DNA of 64,000 nt from Enoplosus armatus (taxonomy: Eukaryota; Chordata; Actinopteri; Centrarchiformes; Enoplosidae), in the NCBI RefSeq assembly GCF_043641665.1, contig NC_092203.1, positions 124,001-188,000 on the forward strand. The letters are read 5' to 3'. The first letter of the stretch is position 1; each line of letters begins with the position of its first letter. Position numbers and translations under genes: made by a program. Shown one piece after another: positions 22,903 to 34,687 of the stretch. The notes under the pieces were generated by a model, which was given only the letters and a program-made list of their open reading frames with translations, searched no databases and had not been told where the DNA came from.

Positions 22903-23507
22903 TTAAGATAGTACATGGAATGATCCATTAGTCCCCGCAGGTTTATTCATATCCAGTTCGTTGATATCCCTACAAACGAGAACTTTCGCTGCCTCTGGTG
23001 TCGATCCATTCAACTTAATGAATACTTTACAACCTGTGGTCCAAGTTGCCTGGATCTTGTTTTGTTTTCTTAGTATGCGCTCGTCGATGTCCACGTTCTT
23101 CTTGGTGAGGTGTTCATTGATGTACGCGTTAGTCCCCTTTAGGTTCCGTCCTTTCTGTTGGTGAAGTGGATTATTATTGCTGGTGTGGCGCCTTTGCTTT
23201 TGCTGGACAAGGTGTGACAGGCTTTGATAACACTGCTGTCAATAGAAATGTCCTCACTGTCCAAGAGGCCAACTACCTGTTGCTTCAGCGATTCTCTTTC
23301 AGACTCCTCGCCTGGCGGTGGTATACTCAGAGGCCACGGTTGCCCTGGTTTATCCAGGTCGGCCACTCGATTCTCCCGAAGTATAATCTTTTTTTCCTTT
23401 TTTTTTAGTGATTGAACTTCTCCCATCAGCTCGGCTGACAGAAAGTCAAGAAATTTTTTAATCTGTTTCATCTCCTCATCAGGAAGGGTTGCGGCTTTCT
23501 TTGGCAT
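22903..23507 (-). pseudogene. LINE ORF1-like protein (frameshifted)
   Basis: The ATG at 23507 starts a lysine/glutamate-rich frame (MKQIKKFLDFL, EVQSLKKKEKKI) that could form a short coiled coil. After about 85 residues comes a block reading IDSSVIKACHTLSSKSKGAT, then PAIIIHFTNRKD, which resembles the RNA-binding region of LINE ORF1 proteins (relatives read IEACHPL and PAIIMRFVNRK). A frameshift near 23120 moves the rest to another frame: DERILRKQNKIQATWTTGCK, VFIKLNG and EAAKVLVCRDINELD. Wild-type relatives bind element RNA. Loss of frame makes this copy non-functional. Confidence 0.65.
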
Positions 23508-23520
23508 TTTGCTGTGCTGC

Positions 23521-24754
23521 GAGCTGTTTTACGTTGCAAAGTGTTACTTTTTTTCACTGAAGAACTAGAATAATACTAGAATAACGATATTATAATTATA
23601 AGTAAGTCAAAATAATATTGTGAAATTAATTACTCCTACTGATATATATATCTTACCACAGTATACTGTAAAGCTTAGTAAGCAAAATAAATATAAAATA
23701 GTATGTTAACTTAAGTAATAACCCAAAAATACAATATGTACAGTAACTAAGGTTACAATCACTTCTTGATTTGTAATTTTCTGCTGAATTCTTGATTTTG
23801 TTTAATTTGATTTGCCAAGTATTTACTAAATGTATCACTGCAGTAAAATGTTTCATATTATAATGAGGGAATTAAAAGAGAACACTGAAAAACAGTAAGG
23901 AAGTATTCTTGGAAAAAAAAAAGAAGTCATTCAGTCACTGTTCCCCACCACTCAATGTGACATCCCCTTAAGAGCGGAGGAGTGAAGCTGTCTTCAGTCT
24001 CAGTTGATTCCATTGGCTGTCCCATGTTGCTGACTCTGCCTTTAGAAAGACTAATCTGTAGAGTTGGGATTATAGATCTGGTCTGGCAAAGGCTTCCTCT
24101 GATAGGTCTAATTATAGTGAGTCACCACGGCGATATGATAGCCAGGAAGTATCATGTCCCCCTACCCTAAACTGAGCTGATCACATGGCCTGGTTTCACC
24201 TGAGGAAGGCAGATTGATGAACAGGTTCTAATTACATTACACTCAGCACTGCTTTAATAAAGGGCAGAGGATTCCGTTTTAATTGTTATACTGTATGTAC
24301 TGTACTCACTTTACTCTGTATGCTCCAGGCAGAGTAATCATATTTCTTTTAACTTTTGCATCTTAGATCTCAGTTCCAGCTTAGTTTTAGTTGATAATCA
24401 AGGTACATTTTTACTTGTAATTTGCGGGAAACTAATAGCTTAGTTATAATTTTATTTCCCAGGAGATGATGATGGGTACTTAAATGGGTGACTGGGTATA
24501 TACAAAATGCACAAACAAGAGTCAAAAGAATGGGGACTCAGTGGGGGCCCACAACCAGTTTTTATCCAGGAGTCTACTGAGTGGTTCTGGCCATGAAGTG
24601 ACACTTCAGTGAACATTGGAAACAAACATCAGCTGTCTGGTCAGTATCGACTGAGAAGGGGCCAAAGGTCATCAATAAGTAGTCAGTGAGTGACATCTCT
24701 GAACAGAGGCAGGGGTTACCATCTTCCCACAATAACAGCCACGCTAGCTCTAGG
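23521..24754. other. No gene seen
   Basis: AT-rich DNA with no recognisable domain. A short A-run lies near 23912. Confidence 0.4.
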
Positions 24755-25199
24755 GATGGCAATATCAGTCTGTCGGTCCACCACTTTGATCCTGAGTGAA
24801 ATATCTCACAACTATTGGATGGATTCCCAGGAAATTTTTTAGAGACATTGCCATAGTTCTCAGGTGGTGTATCCAACTGACCTTTCCTCAAGCGCAATCA
24901 GCAGGTTGACATTTTTTGTTTATATTGAAATATCCCAAATAATTATTATATGGATTGCCTGGACATTAGGTTGAGACATGTTCCCCTCAGGATGAATTGT
25001 AATAATTTGATGATCCTCTTTTTCCATCTAGCGCCATCATCAGGTCAACATTTTAATGTGTCCAATTATTTGGTTTATGACCAAATACAAAACTGATGTA
25101 TTTTTTGCTAATTAGCTAATCTTAGTATGCTAACATGCTAAACTAAGATGCTGTGTCTATGTGGAGCCTCACAGAGCTGCTAGCATGCCTGGTTTAGCC
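24755..25199 (+). repeat. Dispersed repeat C, copy 1
   Basis: A modular repeat in which related phrases recur: TGGATGGATTCCCAGGAAAT, TATGGATTGCCTGGACATTA, and twice a CGC/GCGCCATCATCAGGTC-type phrase. It ends CTCACAGAGCTGCTAGCATG. A same-strand relative lies at 53405-53720. It has no coding capacity and its class is unknown to me. Confidence 0.6.
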
Positions 25200-25815
25200 T
25201 AGATTAATCGGCACTGGTGCCACCTCAGGGTTGTGTCAGCTCCCTAGTCCTCTGTACACAAATGAGTTCATGAGAATCCACCCTGAGAACTATATAATTA
25301 AGTTCTCAGATGATTACCATACAGCCTGGTATGGTAACTTGTCTGTACAGTTGAAATCACAGATTGCTCATCTGGTACAGAATACGCTATGAAAATGATA
25401 GAGGTTAAAAAATACTCGTCCCTCCAAACTATGTATTACCAGTTTATTATCAAACAGACACAGTAAATAATCTGATCCAACTCGCATTCTCTACCCAGCT
25501 CCCATCCAGCTCTTACCCTCTGGTTGAAGATTCAGGGTCCCCCAGAGCAGGCTGAACCATTGTAAACCTTAATTTCTGCCTATGTCCACTAAGATTTCCA
25601 TCTATATCTTGGCCATGGTTGTTGTGCAATATGTCGCTATTGTCAGAGGGTGTGTAAATGTATATGCAAACTATTATATGGGAGCTATGTGTTGTTGAGA
25701 AGTTGATGTTTTTGTTTTTTTATGATTTTATATCTTCTGTGGAACTGCAGGAGAGAGTCTAGAACAAATTTCCCAACGGGGACATAAAGGATATCTTATT
25801 TTATCTTAGTATTGT
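25200..25815 (+). mobile_element. LINE RT-to-3' end remnant
   Basis: Pieces in plus-strand order read GTTGTGTCAG-type PQG codons with LYTNEF, then YIIKFSDDYHTAW. Next are GNLSVQLKSQIAHLVQNT and a LLPSG-R-F-R box followed by SRLN. These are the late RT and C-terminal domain of a Rex1-like or related LINE. It ends with AATTTCCCAACGGGGACATA and ATCTT tail repeats. The interval between RT and C-terminus is shortened and several stops are present. Confidence 0.62.
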
Positions 25816-26299
25816 TGGAATACTCACCATTTCACCAGGGCCTAATAACAAGTTGAGCTCCATCATTTAATCCCGAGCCCCTGTCTTGTGGAGGGTCCCT
25901 GATATAAATTTAGTATTAGGAATGATTTATTTTGTGGATATTGTGCTTGTATGGTGTATATTCTTAAATATAATTGTGTTTTTGTTTAAATTACTAAGAA
26001 AACGAATTGACCGTAAACCTGGAGCAGACAACAGGATACATAGAGAGAATTGTTCATTTTTGCCCCTGGGCCCCATAGTAGTTTAATCTGGCCATGCTTT
26101 CCATCACTCTCCAAATGCTCCTCACTCTTTTTCTTGTGGAACAATCTTTCCACTGAAGTCTGAACTGGAGAGTCTCTATGAATGATTTTACTAATGAAAC
26201 TGTTAACAGTTGAGGAACATTTTACATGCATTTAAGACACAGAGATTCGGTCAAATGTCTTAAGAGTTCATTACATTTTATTGTCATATCATGAACATC
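25816..26299. other. No gene seen
   Basis: No recognised domain; AT-rich. Confidence 0.4.
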
Positions 26300-26578
26300 A
26301 GGGCCATCAAATATAAGTCCACAACAGCATGGCATAATTCTGTACATAAATCTGCACATCTGTACATATTTATATTCCCCGTGTATATATCTATTTTTGT
26401 TCCCCATATTTTTTATATCTATTTATTATATGTATTGTTTTAAAAAAAAACTTCTGGTTTTATATTGACACACTGCTTGTCTGCTGTGTGTTTCTGCACC
26501 TTTCTGTCTTTGCTACTGTGACTTGTAAATTTCGCTGCTGTGGGATGAATAAAGTCGTAGTCTAAGTCTAAGTCTATA
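26300..26578 (+). mobile_element. LINE 3' UTR and tail
   Basis: AT-rich sequence ending TGTGGGATGAATAAAGTCGT and three TAAGTC-type tail repeats (about 26555-26578). The AATAAAG plus short-repeat ending is typical of fish LINE 3' ends. No ORF remains. Confidence 0.5.
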
Positions 26579-26879
26579 AAGCAGTCAACCTCCTGCTTTT
26601 CTCCACATTGTGTCCACCATAATTATAATTCACTCGTAATGTGCTTGTAGCAGGCGTATGATGCATTAAGACCATTTTAAGTGTTACCACAGTATTCAGT
26701 CTATGATTACTGATGGATTGCGTCTGTGTGTGTGTGTGAGTCCATTTCCAGAAAACAATGCCCGCCCCCCCCAGTCTTTCTGTTAGACAACAATACACTT
26801 AAAGTCCCAGTCAGTCCAAGGAGAGAGAGGAGACACAGGTCTGCTTTAATGTCACTGTAAAGAGATCAAGACTGTGCAC

Positions 26880-26880
26880 A

Positions 26881-26922
<42 letters not shown>
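26880..26922. repeat. (AC)n microsatellite
   Basis: About 16 uninterrupted AC units with imperfect units on the left. Confidence 0.94.
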
Positions 26923-26924
<2 letters not shown>

Positions 26925-28663
26925 CACAGAGGTGGAAGTCTGTATGTGTTAGTGTGGAGGAATGAAGAAAAGTAAAGTGAAGGACAGAGAGGGCAAAAGT
27001 GACAGAGAGTCCTCCAGTCTCCAACCATATTTTATATAATTAGAACTTACAGTAAATCTTTATCACAGAAACATACTGGAAATCTTATTTCTATACTTTT
27101 CATTTTTCAATTACTGATGGATGTTTTCTCTCTCTGTCTACGATTCCATCTAAACGTCTATCATGTAGCTCAGAGATCTCATCCCTCACTTGATACTCAC
27201 ATGATCAGACATGTGGCAGAGCTGAGGGCACCCTTTACTTAATGCCACATTTATAGCTGCTCTTAAAGCTTTGTTAATTCATATTCTTTATAGTAAAATT
27301 AAATCTAATCTGTGTGTGTAATGTGGACGTGTGATTTGTAGTGCCTCTCTGAAGTCAAGTCTTCTTAATTAAAATATTAGTGTTATATTATAATATTATA
27401 ACTTTATTGTCATAAAGTCCACCTCATGTCAAGCTGGAACACGTTTCGTGGAGGTCAGAGAATTGGGGGTCAAAGTTAATTTTTTATCTGAAATTTACTT
27501 GCCAAAACCTGACACAAAATTTGGGTACTACAGCCTGGGAATTAAAAAGCTGCCGGAAAGGCCTTAGGGGTGGGGGAATAAAACAAGGATCCAAGCTTCA
27601 TCTTCTGTATATCTTTTATGTGGTCCCCCATCCAGGCTGTGATCAGGTTCAACCCCACTTAGCTTTTTTCACAAGTGGGGGTCAAGGCAATGAAGACTGC
27701 AAAAAGAAGGCAGAAATATAAGGAAAGAGGAAGAAAATAGGAAAAAAGAAAAAAAAGATCCATTGGCCTTCCCCTGACACCTCCTTCACAAACTGCACTA
27801 CACACCTGCAAAGCCGTTGTAATGTATGTATGTGCACATATGTGTGCAGTTTCATTTTCACCACTCTTATTTTTTTTTTGTATGTATTTATTATTATTCA
27901 TCAACATTATTATTATCATTTATTTACTTATTTATTCATTTCTCTTTCCTTCTCCACCTCACAACCCCTGTACATTCCTCTGGTCACAGTTACACATGTA
28001 CGAATATACGCTCATATACACTTACACAACACACTTTCATACATGCACACAAACACATACAATACTCCCACTAACAAAAACAACAAAAAATCTGTATCCT
28101 ATTCAAATCATAACATCTGTTTGATATGTGTTGTGTTAATTCCTTAAAGAAAGCCTTTCTGGTAGAAAACTTCTCCCATGTGCAGCATGGTACAAGCCAG
28201 AAGCGGAAGGAGTTCTCAGAGAAATTTAGTTAGTATACATTGAAATAATGTAGTTGGATTATCATTCTAGAGAAACTGTATTTTTATTTTGGGGAATGAA
28301 TGAAGGGCACCGTCCTTCAGCTCAGCATCCCTGAGTGTGTGAGTATATGTGACCACAGTTGGCAGTTCATTCACACTGGGGAACAAGACACTAAAAACAT
28401 CAGACCAAATACAAAGAAATGCTTATTTAAGATCCCCCTTTTATGTCATTTATTGATTCTTGTGTATGCTGTGTATGTCTGTTTTTGGGAAACAGGTACA
28501 CCTTTTTTTGGCTGGTAACTTTACTGTTATTGGGGGTTGTTTAAGGGAAAGGGCTCCATGGGGAACACAAGAACTGACTGCTGTATGATAATATCAGTTT
28601 CTGCTGGAGGGAAATATGAGCAGAAATCTTTAAGAGACAGAGAGGGTCCACATAGATCTCCAG
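26923..28663. other. No gene seen
   Basis: A purine patch (27715-27760), a T-rich/ATT stretch (27865-27945) and an AC-containing patch (28000-28070). No domain recognised. Confidence 0.4.
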
Positions 28664-28750
28664 GGCCGCTTCTCAACCATTTCTTGACGGCCGTGATACA
28701 CTACGCTCTGCTCAGCGCTTGGCACAGCTTGTTTATTCAACCAATCCCTG
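28664..28750 (+). other. Possible orphan exon
   Basis: An 87-bp stretch (29 codons) lies between a CTCCAG acceptor-like end and a strong donor, CCCTGGTGAGTATT. One of three frames is open and reads LLNHFLTAVIHYALLSAWHS. Base composition is richer in GC than the surroundings. No neighbouring exon and no known family could be recognised, and the acceptor lacks a clear pyrimidine tract. Confidence 0.2.
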
Positions 28751-28851
28751 GTGAGTATTACAATCTAAGTGTGTTCCAACATGTGTGCGTGCATATGAGT
28801 GTGTGTGCTAATAAAGGCCACTTGGACTGAATGCCGATACTGATATTTAGG

Positions 28852-29197
28852 AAAAGGGATGGGTATGGAGAACCGGTACTAAATTGGTACTGGTTCCTGA
28901 CTGCTCAGTACCGAAATATTGATAAGCTCCTGGAGAAACAGCTGCTGCTTTCAGTATTTATGTAACGTTAATTCATTCTAACACAGCTGGCATTTTCAAA
29001 TTCGTAACAGTCCCCTAATGGTAATAAAGCTGCCAACGTTTGGCGTTGCGTAACTGCGTGTTTACATTCTGTGCTCTCAAGTTATGGCTGACAGGGTAGA
29101 ACCTTCAAAAGTGAGGGCTCACTTAACTAAATTTAATGAAAATGCGGCTAAATGCACGAGAGTGGGCGGGAAAACTCAGGTGAGGGGAATGAGGTGA
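28852..29197 (+). mobile_element. hAT element 5' end with BED-finger start
   Basis: It begins AGGGATGGGTATGGAGAACC, a terminus typical of a hAT group found in fish. An ATG at 29084 opens 37 codons reading SKVRAHLTKFNENAAKC, the start of a BED zinc finger as in ZBED-like hAT transposases. The second cysteine is missing and the frame stops at 29195. A donor-like ACTCAGGTGAGG at about 29174-29185 fits an exon 1/intron boundary inside the element. The rest of the transposase and the 3' end were not found. Confidence 0.6.
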
Positions 29198-29744
29198 TTG
29201 CAGGGGAGATGGGAGTGGCAGGATCTTTCATGACAACCAGAGATAACTAATTTTGTATTGCTTATGGTTAATATTTTCAACTGTAGAGAGATGACCATTT
29301 TTGTTGGACTTTTGGTGTATAAATGAGTAATAGGAATGTCGGAGGGCATCTGGTGGATGGATGGAAATGGCAATGAAGGGATCTGGGTAATAAAGGATGT
29401 GGCTGGAGAGGAGGGAGAACCTGTTAAAATACAATGGATTTTCATCTGTTCTATAGTTAGTATAGTATAGTATGATTGGTGTTGGCCGGACCTCTAACAC
29501 TACTCCTCCCAAATACTAAAAAAACTGTGTACTCACACAAATTTACCAAACTCACCAGTATGTGGGAGCTATGTAAGGTACAACATAAGGGTGACATGGT
29601 GCAGTTGTGGAATAGATTAATCAACATGTCCAGACATATCTCAGGATTTTGCATGCTTGGTCACACAAAGCGATGTATTTGAAGACATCAGCTTGGCATT
29701 TTTCGCCATTTTCGGATGTTTTAATCATCAGCAGATTAAGTCGA
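29198..29744. other. No gene seen
   Basis: No domain recognised; the class of this DNA is unknown. It may include internal sequence of the preceding hAT element. Confidence 0.35.
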
Positions 29745-30335
29745 TAATAATGATTTGTCGCAGTTGTCCCAGGTAAGGCTGCTGACAAGAATTATTCCTG
29801 GGCAAGGGAGCTTGCAAAAATATTTGGCAAGGCAGGTCTCCAATATATATATAGAAATAAATTCTCTTGTAGGGTTCATCAAATTAAAACAATACTATTT
29901 CAAAATTATAAACAGTAATGGTCAGAGGAAGTTCTGTGTAAACTAAAATTGAGAATGTACAGTCTGATTAAGTGTCTTTACCATCCAGAGCACTATGTCA
30001 CCCTTAACCTGACCAGAGCACAGTCTGTCTGTGCCCTGTTGAGATGTGGTATCTTGCCTTTGCCAGTAGAAACTGGACGCTTCCTCTCAATTTTAGAGGG
30101 GAACAAAAAGTGTCCCCTGTGTGATCTGAGAGAGGTGGAAAATGAAATGCACTTTTTGTTCTATGGTCCATTATATCACAATCTTAGACAAAGAATTTCC
30201 CTTAAAATGTCTGCTCAATGTCCTTATTTGTTTTCTATGTCTGATGAATGTAGACTTCAGTACCTGTTTACAGACAATGTTTCACCTAGCTCTGTTTGTG
30301 TCAAATTAACAAGTCTACCACGTAAATCAGGATAG
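29745..30335 (+). pseudogene. LINE ORF2 C-terminal region, one stop
   Basis: From about 29787 the frame reads NYSWARELAKIFGKAGLQYI, continues to FQNYKQ and meets a single TAA. It resumes WSEEVLCKLKLRMYSLIKC, then TRAQSVCALLRCGILPLPVE and TGRF. A zinc-knuckle-like part follows (CPLCDLREVENEMHF) in which the final expected cysteine of FYC is FYG. This is the C-terminal region of a fish non-LTR retrotransposon ORF2 not of the L2 type; the exact clade is uncertain. About 180 codons with one stop suggests a relatively young copy, truncated at its 5' side. Confidence 0.68.
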
Positions 30336-31493
30336 AGTCGTTTGGTTGCACTAAAAGAAGTAAGCTAACTTTGTTAGCAGCGACTTCGCACGGTGTAGCC
30401 AGGAGCCAGGTGCAGTCAGGTTGCCGGTATAGATAAGTGTGCATATTGGTGGTTCTCAGTTCTCAGATCCCCAGCTCCATCCAACAACCCTAATGGCAAC
30501 GGCCATAATATGTGGCCTTTAAGGGGGCTGTAAGATGAAGTTACCTTAAGATCCGCTCTACACAAGTGTCTGTGTCTGACTTCTGTCAGTAGTAGCCTCA
30601 TTTTCATTTTTGATATTTTAATGTTTCACTCATTTACTCAGATAAATCACTGGGACACTAAACCTTTTTGACATTGATTCATACAAATGTTTGAAAACGA
30701 TCATTACCATAACTCCAAAGAATCAGGAGATGTACTCAGTACACAATAGTATTTTATATATATATTATAATATTAGCTAGTAAAAGGTTTAATGCAGGAT
30801 TTCTACATGTCATGGGCTATTTGTACTGTGTGTGCTACCTTTACAGAAGTAAAAGATAAGCATACCTCTTGTTCGTCTAAACTGTTACTGACTTGGACCT
30901 TGAGGAGAGAGGGAGCAACAGACCAGGAAACCAACCCAGTAAACCACCGAAGAGAACGTGGTTCTGTAATACTTTGCATCTCTAATTTTAAGATTTTATT
31001 TCCATCTTTGGTACAACACAATTTTTCATTTTAATATACAGTCCACTTCTTAGACTCCACTTGTCTGTTAGTCCAGCATGACATCCTCTTCTTCGGCTGT
31101 TCTGTCGATGCAGTTGATGATAATATTTAGCTATCACTGCTTAACTAACTGCTCAAATCTGTCTATTTATTCTGAACAAACTAGAAATGTAAACAGTATC
31201 ACTTCTGTGGGAGAGAGGATTTACCTCAGGTGCCAACTCTGTCCTGAAATATCTTTCATGATCACTTCAGTTGATTTTTTTGTTGCCCTGACAAACCAGT
31301 AGTTTTTTCACTGTGTGTCTCTCCTCATCTCTGCTGCTGCTGTTTTGGCATCTGGCTGCTGTTATTTGTTTGTGTTTGCTCATAGTCGTTCCGCTGGGCC
31401 GCCTTTCCTCCAGCGTGTCACGACCAAATGTCTAACGGAGAGCTAACAGGAGGCCCCGTGGGGGTCTGTGAGAGCATGTGCATGTGTGTGAGA
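30336..31493. other. No gene seen
   Basis: May include the 3' UTR of the preceding LINE. Nothing else recognised. Confidence 0.35.
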
Positions 31494-31732
31494 GAGAGAG
31501 GTTTTATTGTGTCTTTTAACAATGTGTATGTACGCGTGCCTATCTTCAAAACTAGAGGGAGTGTGTGTGTGTGTGTGTGTGTGTGTAGGCGTTAGTTTTG
31601 TCAGTATTTAATTTTGTGTGCACATATGTATGTGTGCATGTTAGTGAGTTTGTGTGTGTATTGGAACACAGGTTCCCCAGAGTCGCAGTGAAGGGCTTAG
31701 TGCAGTAAAAATACTGCGTGGCAGGTAAATAA

Positions 31733-31762
<30 letters not shown>
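31494..31762. repeat. GA, GT and AC microsatellites
   Basis: A short GA run near 31490-31500, (GT)n at about 31560-31586, and (AC)n at about 31736-31762. Confidence 0.92.
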
Positions 31763-31768
<6 letters not shown>

Positions 31769-32850
31769 ACCAGGCCCTGTCTACAAACTAGCCGGGTGAA
31801 ACCAAACCACTGTGGGCTAAAAGGAGGGAGAGGGAGGGTTTGTGAGTGTAGATTTAGTTTTAACCAGCCGGTCAGCTGTGATGAGAGCACACACACTCGC
31901 ACTCTGATAGGAGACTGTACAGTATAATTGAAGGTAATTAGAGTCCAGTAATACAAGTATACATATCACATCCCAACATTCCAAAAACAAAAGTTTAGGC
32001 AGTTGGCACATGGACATATCTGCAGAAACATTTTTCCTCAGTTTCACAAAGACATCTGAGATGCTGAGGCTGTCTTATTGTCATCAGATCTCATGTGAAG
32101 ACCCAAACCATTAACATTTTAGTCCGTCTGACAATACTTCCTGTCTGTGGCCCTCAGCTCCAAGCAACATTGGTTAAATCCACATTTGGTGCTCTAGTGA
32201 GTATTTGGGGCAGCAGTATGTGGAACTGAGTCCAAATAAACTTCAGTGTATGTGTTCATGGTAATGAAGGAACATTTCACCCACACAGTGTGGCTAAATG
32301 ATGTGTTTTTAATAGTTTTTATGGTACAGAGGAAGACAATATAACAGGCTGTGATACACACACAATAGGTTCACTGTTGCTTTGGGATTTTTTGACAAGA
32401 AGAAACATGTAGAACATATACATATACATACATGCATATATAATTAAACAGCTTAATTGTTTTCATATTCAAAGACCAAAGAAGCTACATTAATGACACA
32501 TAATGCCTGATAACGTACTCTATTTCTTATCTTCATGCAGTTGTGGAAAACTCCTCATCATCCTCATCATGCAGTCATCCTGATATTATACAGTCTGAAC
32601 AGGTTGATCTGGCTATCAGCTGTAGAAACTATTTGAAATGTATGTTCATTCAAAATGACATCACAAAAGATCAGGGACGTTAAACACGAACAGTGAATGC
32701 AGCTCGAGCAGTAAACTGTCTACAGCAACAGTATGTTGTGTGTTGGTGTGACACTCGCACACAGTAACAGTGATTTCCTGTCAGCCTGGAGCATCACAAC
32801 AGGATGAATCCTTGTTACTGACAGCGACACGTCACTATCATTTACTATAA
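31763..32850. other. No gene seen
   Basis: No recognised feature. A CTGCCTGTCTGC-type tetranucleotide run starts near 32855, at the SINE tail. Confidence 0.4.
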
Positions 32851-32897
32851 CTGTCTGGCTGCCTGTCTGCCTATCTGTCTGCCTGCCTGCCTGCCTG

Positions 32898-33145
32898 TAA
32901 ATGGTAATTGGACTAACCCTAACCACTTATATGTAGCGCTTTTCAACCTTACCGCTTCTCAAAGCGCTTTACAGATCAGGTCTCATTCACACATTCACAG
33001 ACCAATGGCGAGTGAACTGCCATGCAAGGTGCTGGCGTCCATCAGGAGCAACTTATTGTTCAGTGTCTTGGACGGGGGGAGCCGGGATGAACCCCCAACC
33101 CGCTTTACCTCCCATGCGACAGTGCTAACCACTACGTAACCCTGC
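32898..33145 (-). mobile_element. tRNA-derived SINE, copy 3
   Basis: Minus-strand copy of the family at 8309. Its tail (32898-32935) carries an insertion containing two CTAACC units, and it is preceded by a CTGCCTGC run. The box A region is mutated (GTTACGTAGTGGTTAGC), and the box B region reads GGGTTCATCCC, one base short, so both promoter boxes have decayed. Confidence 0.78.
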
Positions 33146-33854
33146 CTGCCTGCTGAGTGACTGAACTCCAAGCAGCTTCTTCAGTGCTGAGCGATGACAC
33201 TGACCTGAAACACACAGAGAGAGGTGAGTGAGAGCTTCATCTTCAGTCAGTACGGTACATAAACAGAACTGCAACGAGCGGGGTACGGACAAAATGAAAG
33301 AGAAGAGGAGGAGGAAAAATTAAGAAAAAAGACAGACAGAAAGATGGAGAAAAAAGTCACAGAGGAAGAGAAAGACACTGAAAGTAAGAGAACAACAGAA
33401 TGTGGGAAATATACATGACACAAGTTACTGATAAAGACTCCTGGATCTCTGGTGTGAAAGTCAAGGTTAAGTCCAAAGGTTTCTATAGATAAGCATGAGT
33501 CCAACACAAAGATCAAAAGAGGAGGAGAACAAAGACTGAAGCTGATAAGTCAGGACACATTATGTGTCTTCATACCTGATGGATACAGCCTTTGGGTGTT
33601 TGTTGGATTACTCTCTAGACTTTTTTCTCTTTTGAATGAGGCAAATTACCATCTTCATAGAAATCAGCTAAATTATTATTGTCTTTTCTGTAGGCCATTA
33701 AATAAGTGATATTAACTGGTACAATCAACTGGCCTGAGTGGAGTTCAGAACACACAGTATGAAGTCACTAAAGAAACAGTCCAGTTCATAGTCCCCTGCC
33801 AAACCACGAGCCACTTTTACACTAAACGAAGAGTTCATCAGTGAGCTCACCAGT
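33146..33854. other. Purine-rich patch, no gene
   Basis: A GA-rich stretch lies at about 33285-33400. Otherwise no recognised feature. Confidence 0.5.
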
Positions 33855-34034
33855 GGTGAGCCTCTGGCCAGCTGTTTCCCTGTTTCCAGTCTTTGTGCTA
33901 AGCTAAGCTAACCAGCTGCGGGTGCTGGCATTACATTTATTGTACAGACATGAGAGTTGTATCAATCGTCATCTCATCTAAATTTCAGCATGAAAACAAA
34001 TAACATTTCCTGAAATGTTGAATTATTACTTTAA
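33855..34034 (-). repeat. Dispersed repeat B, copy 2
   Basis: Reverse complement relative of 17058-17265. CTGTTTCCAGTCTTTGTGCT and AAGCTAAGCTAACCAGCTG match the GTTAGCTTAGCTTAGCACAA and AGACTGGAAACAG phrases there. It ends in the usual TGAAATGTTGAATTATTACT. Confidence 0.65.
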
Positions 34035-34470
34035 AATAATAACAAAAGCCCATGTTTAGTTCACAGAGCCCAGACTTTCATCCTTGATCACAAACACAAA
34101 CGATCACTTTATAATGGGAAAAAGACCTTAAAGCTGCATTAATCAGTATTTCTGCACCTCTCTCTGCAGTAAAAATGATTTCATAATGATAACCAGGAAT
34201 GTACTACCATATTTACTTGATAACAGTTTTAATTTCCTGATGATCGACTGATCAATCAGCTACTCCTATTCAACATGTAAACCTGAGACTCCATCCTCTA
34301 ATAAAAACAGTGGTATTCCCTGTTGCCTGCAGCCTCATTAACAAAGCACACAAACATGGTGACACTTAGTTTTAGTAGCTGCTGCACTCTTTCATTTACA
34401 CTCAATCAACTGTATTGATCTGAGAACCATGATTCACCATCTACGACTACAGAATTGCATTCTGTGCATA
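34035..34470. other. No gene seen
   Basis: No recognised feature. Confidence 0.4.
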
Positions 34471-34480
34471 TTCAGACACA

Positions 34481-34518
<38 letters not shown>

Positions 34519-34617
34519 TGATAGAAATCAAAGGGATAAAAAATAGAAGAAAAGATCAGAAAGAGAGTGGGAGAAACTCAATCCATCCGTCACCTTTGAG
34601 GGCGAGTGACCTCTTTG

Positions 34618-34650
<33 letters not shown>

Positions 34651-34651
34651 C
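34471..34651. repeat. CT, AC and GT microsatellites
   Basis: (CT)n about 34480-34498, (AC)n about 34498-34518, and (GT)n about 34615-34651 with one interruption. Confidence 0.93.
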
Positions 34652-34687
34652 TCCCCTGGTGGCTGTTTGTGTCAAGGGAAGGGAAAC

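Larger units (their letters stand above)
22375..23520 (-). mobile_element. LINE with ORF1 and endonuclease fragment
   Basis: Minus-strand remnant holding an ORF1-like frame followed at once by the middle of an endonuclease domain; no reverse transcriptase follows. The N-terminal part of the endonuclease is missing, so ORF1 and ORF2 appear joined by an internal deletion near 22900. The clade is uncertain. It is a different family from the L2 copies. Confidence 0.7.

Noticed and set aside
27822..28147. Three overlapping frames of about 80-105 codons in different registers
   Set aside because: Low-complexity T-rich and AC-rich DNA with few stops; three registers open at once argues against coding.
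29457..29682. Overlapping open frames on both strands near the hAT end
   Set aside because: No match to the missing transposase parts, and no motif.
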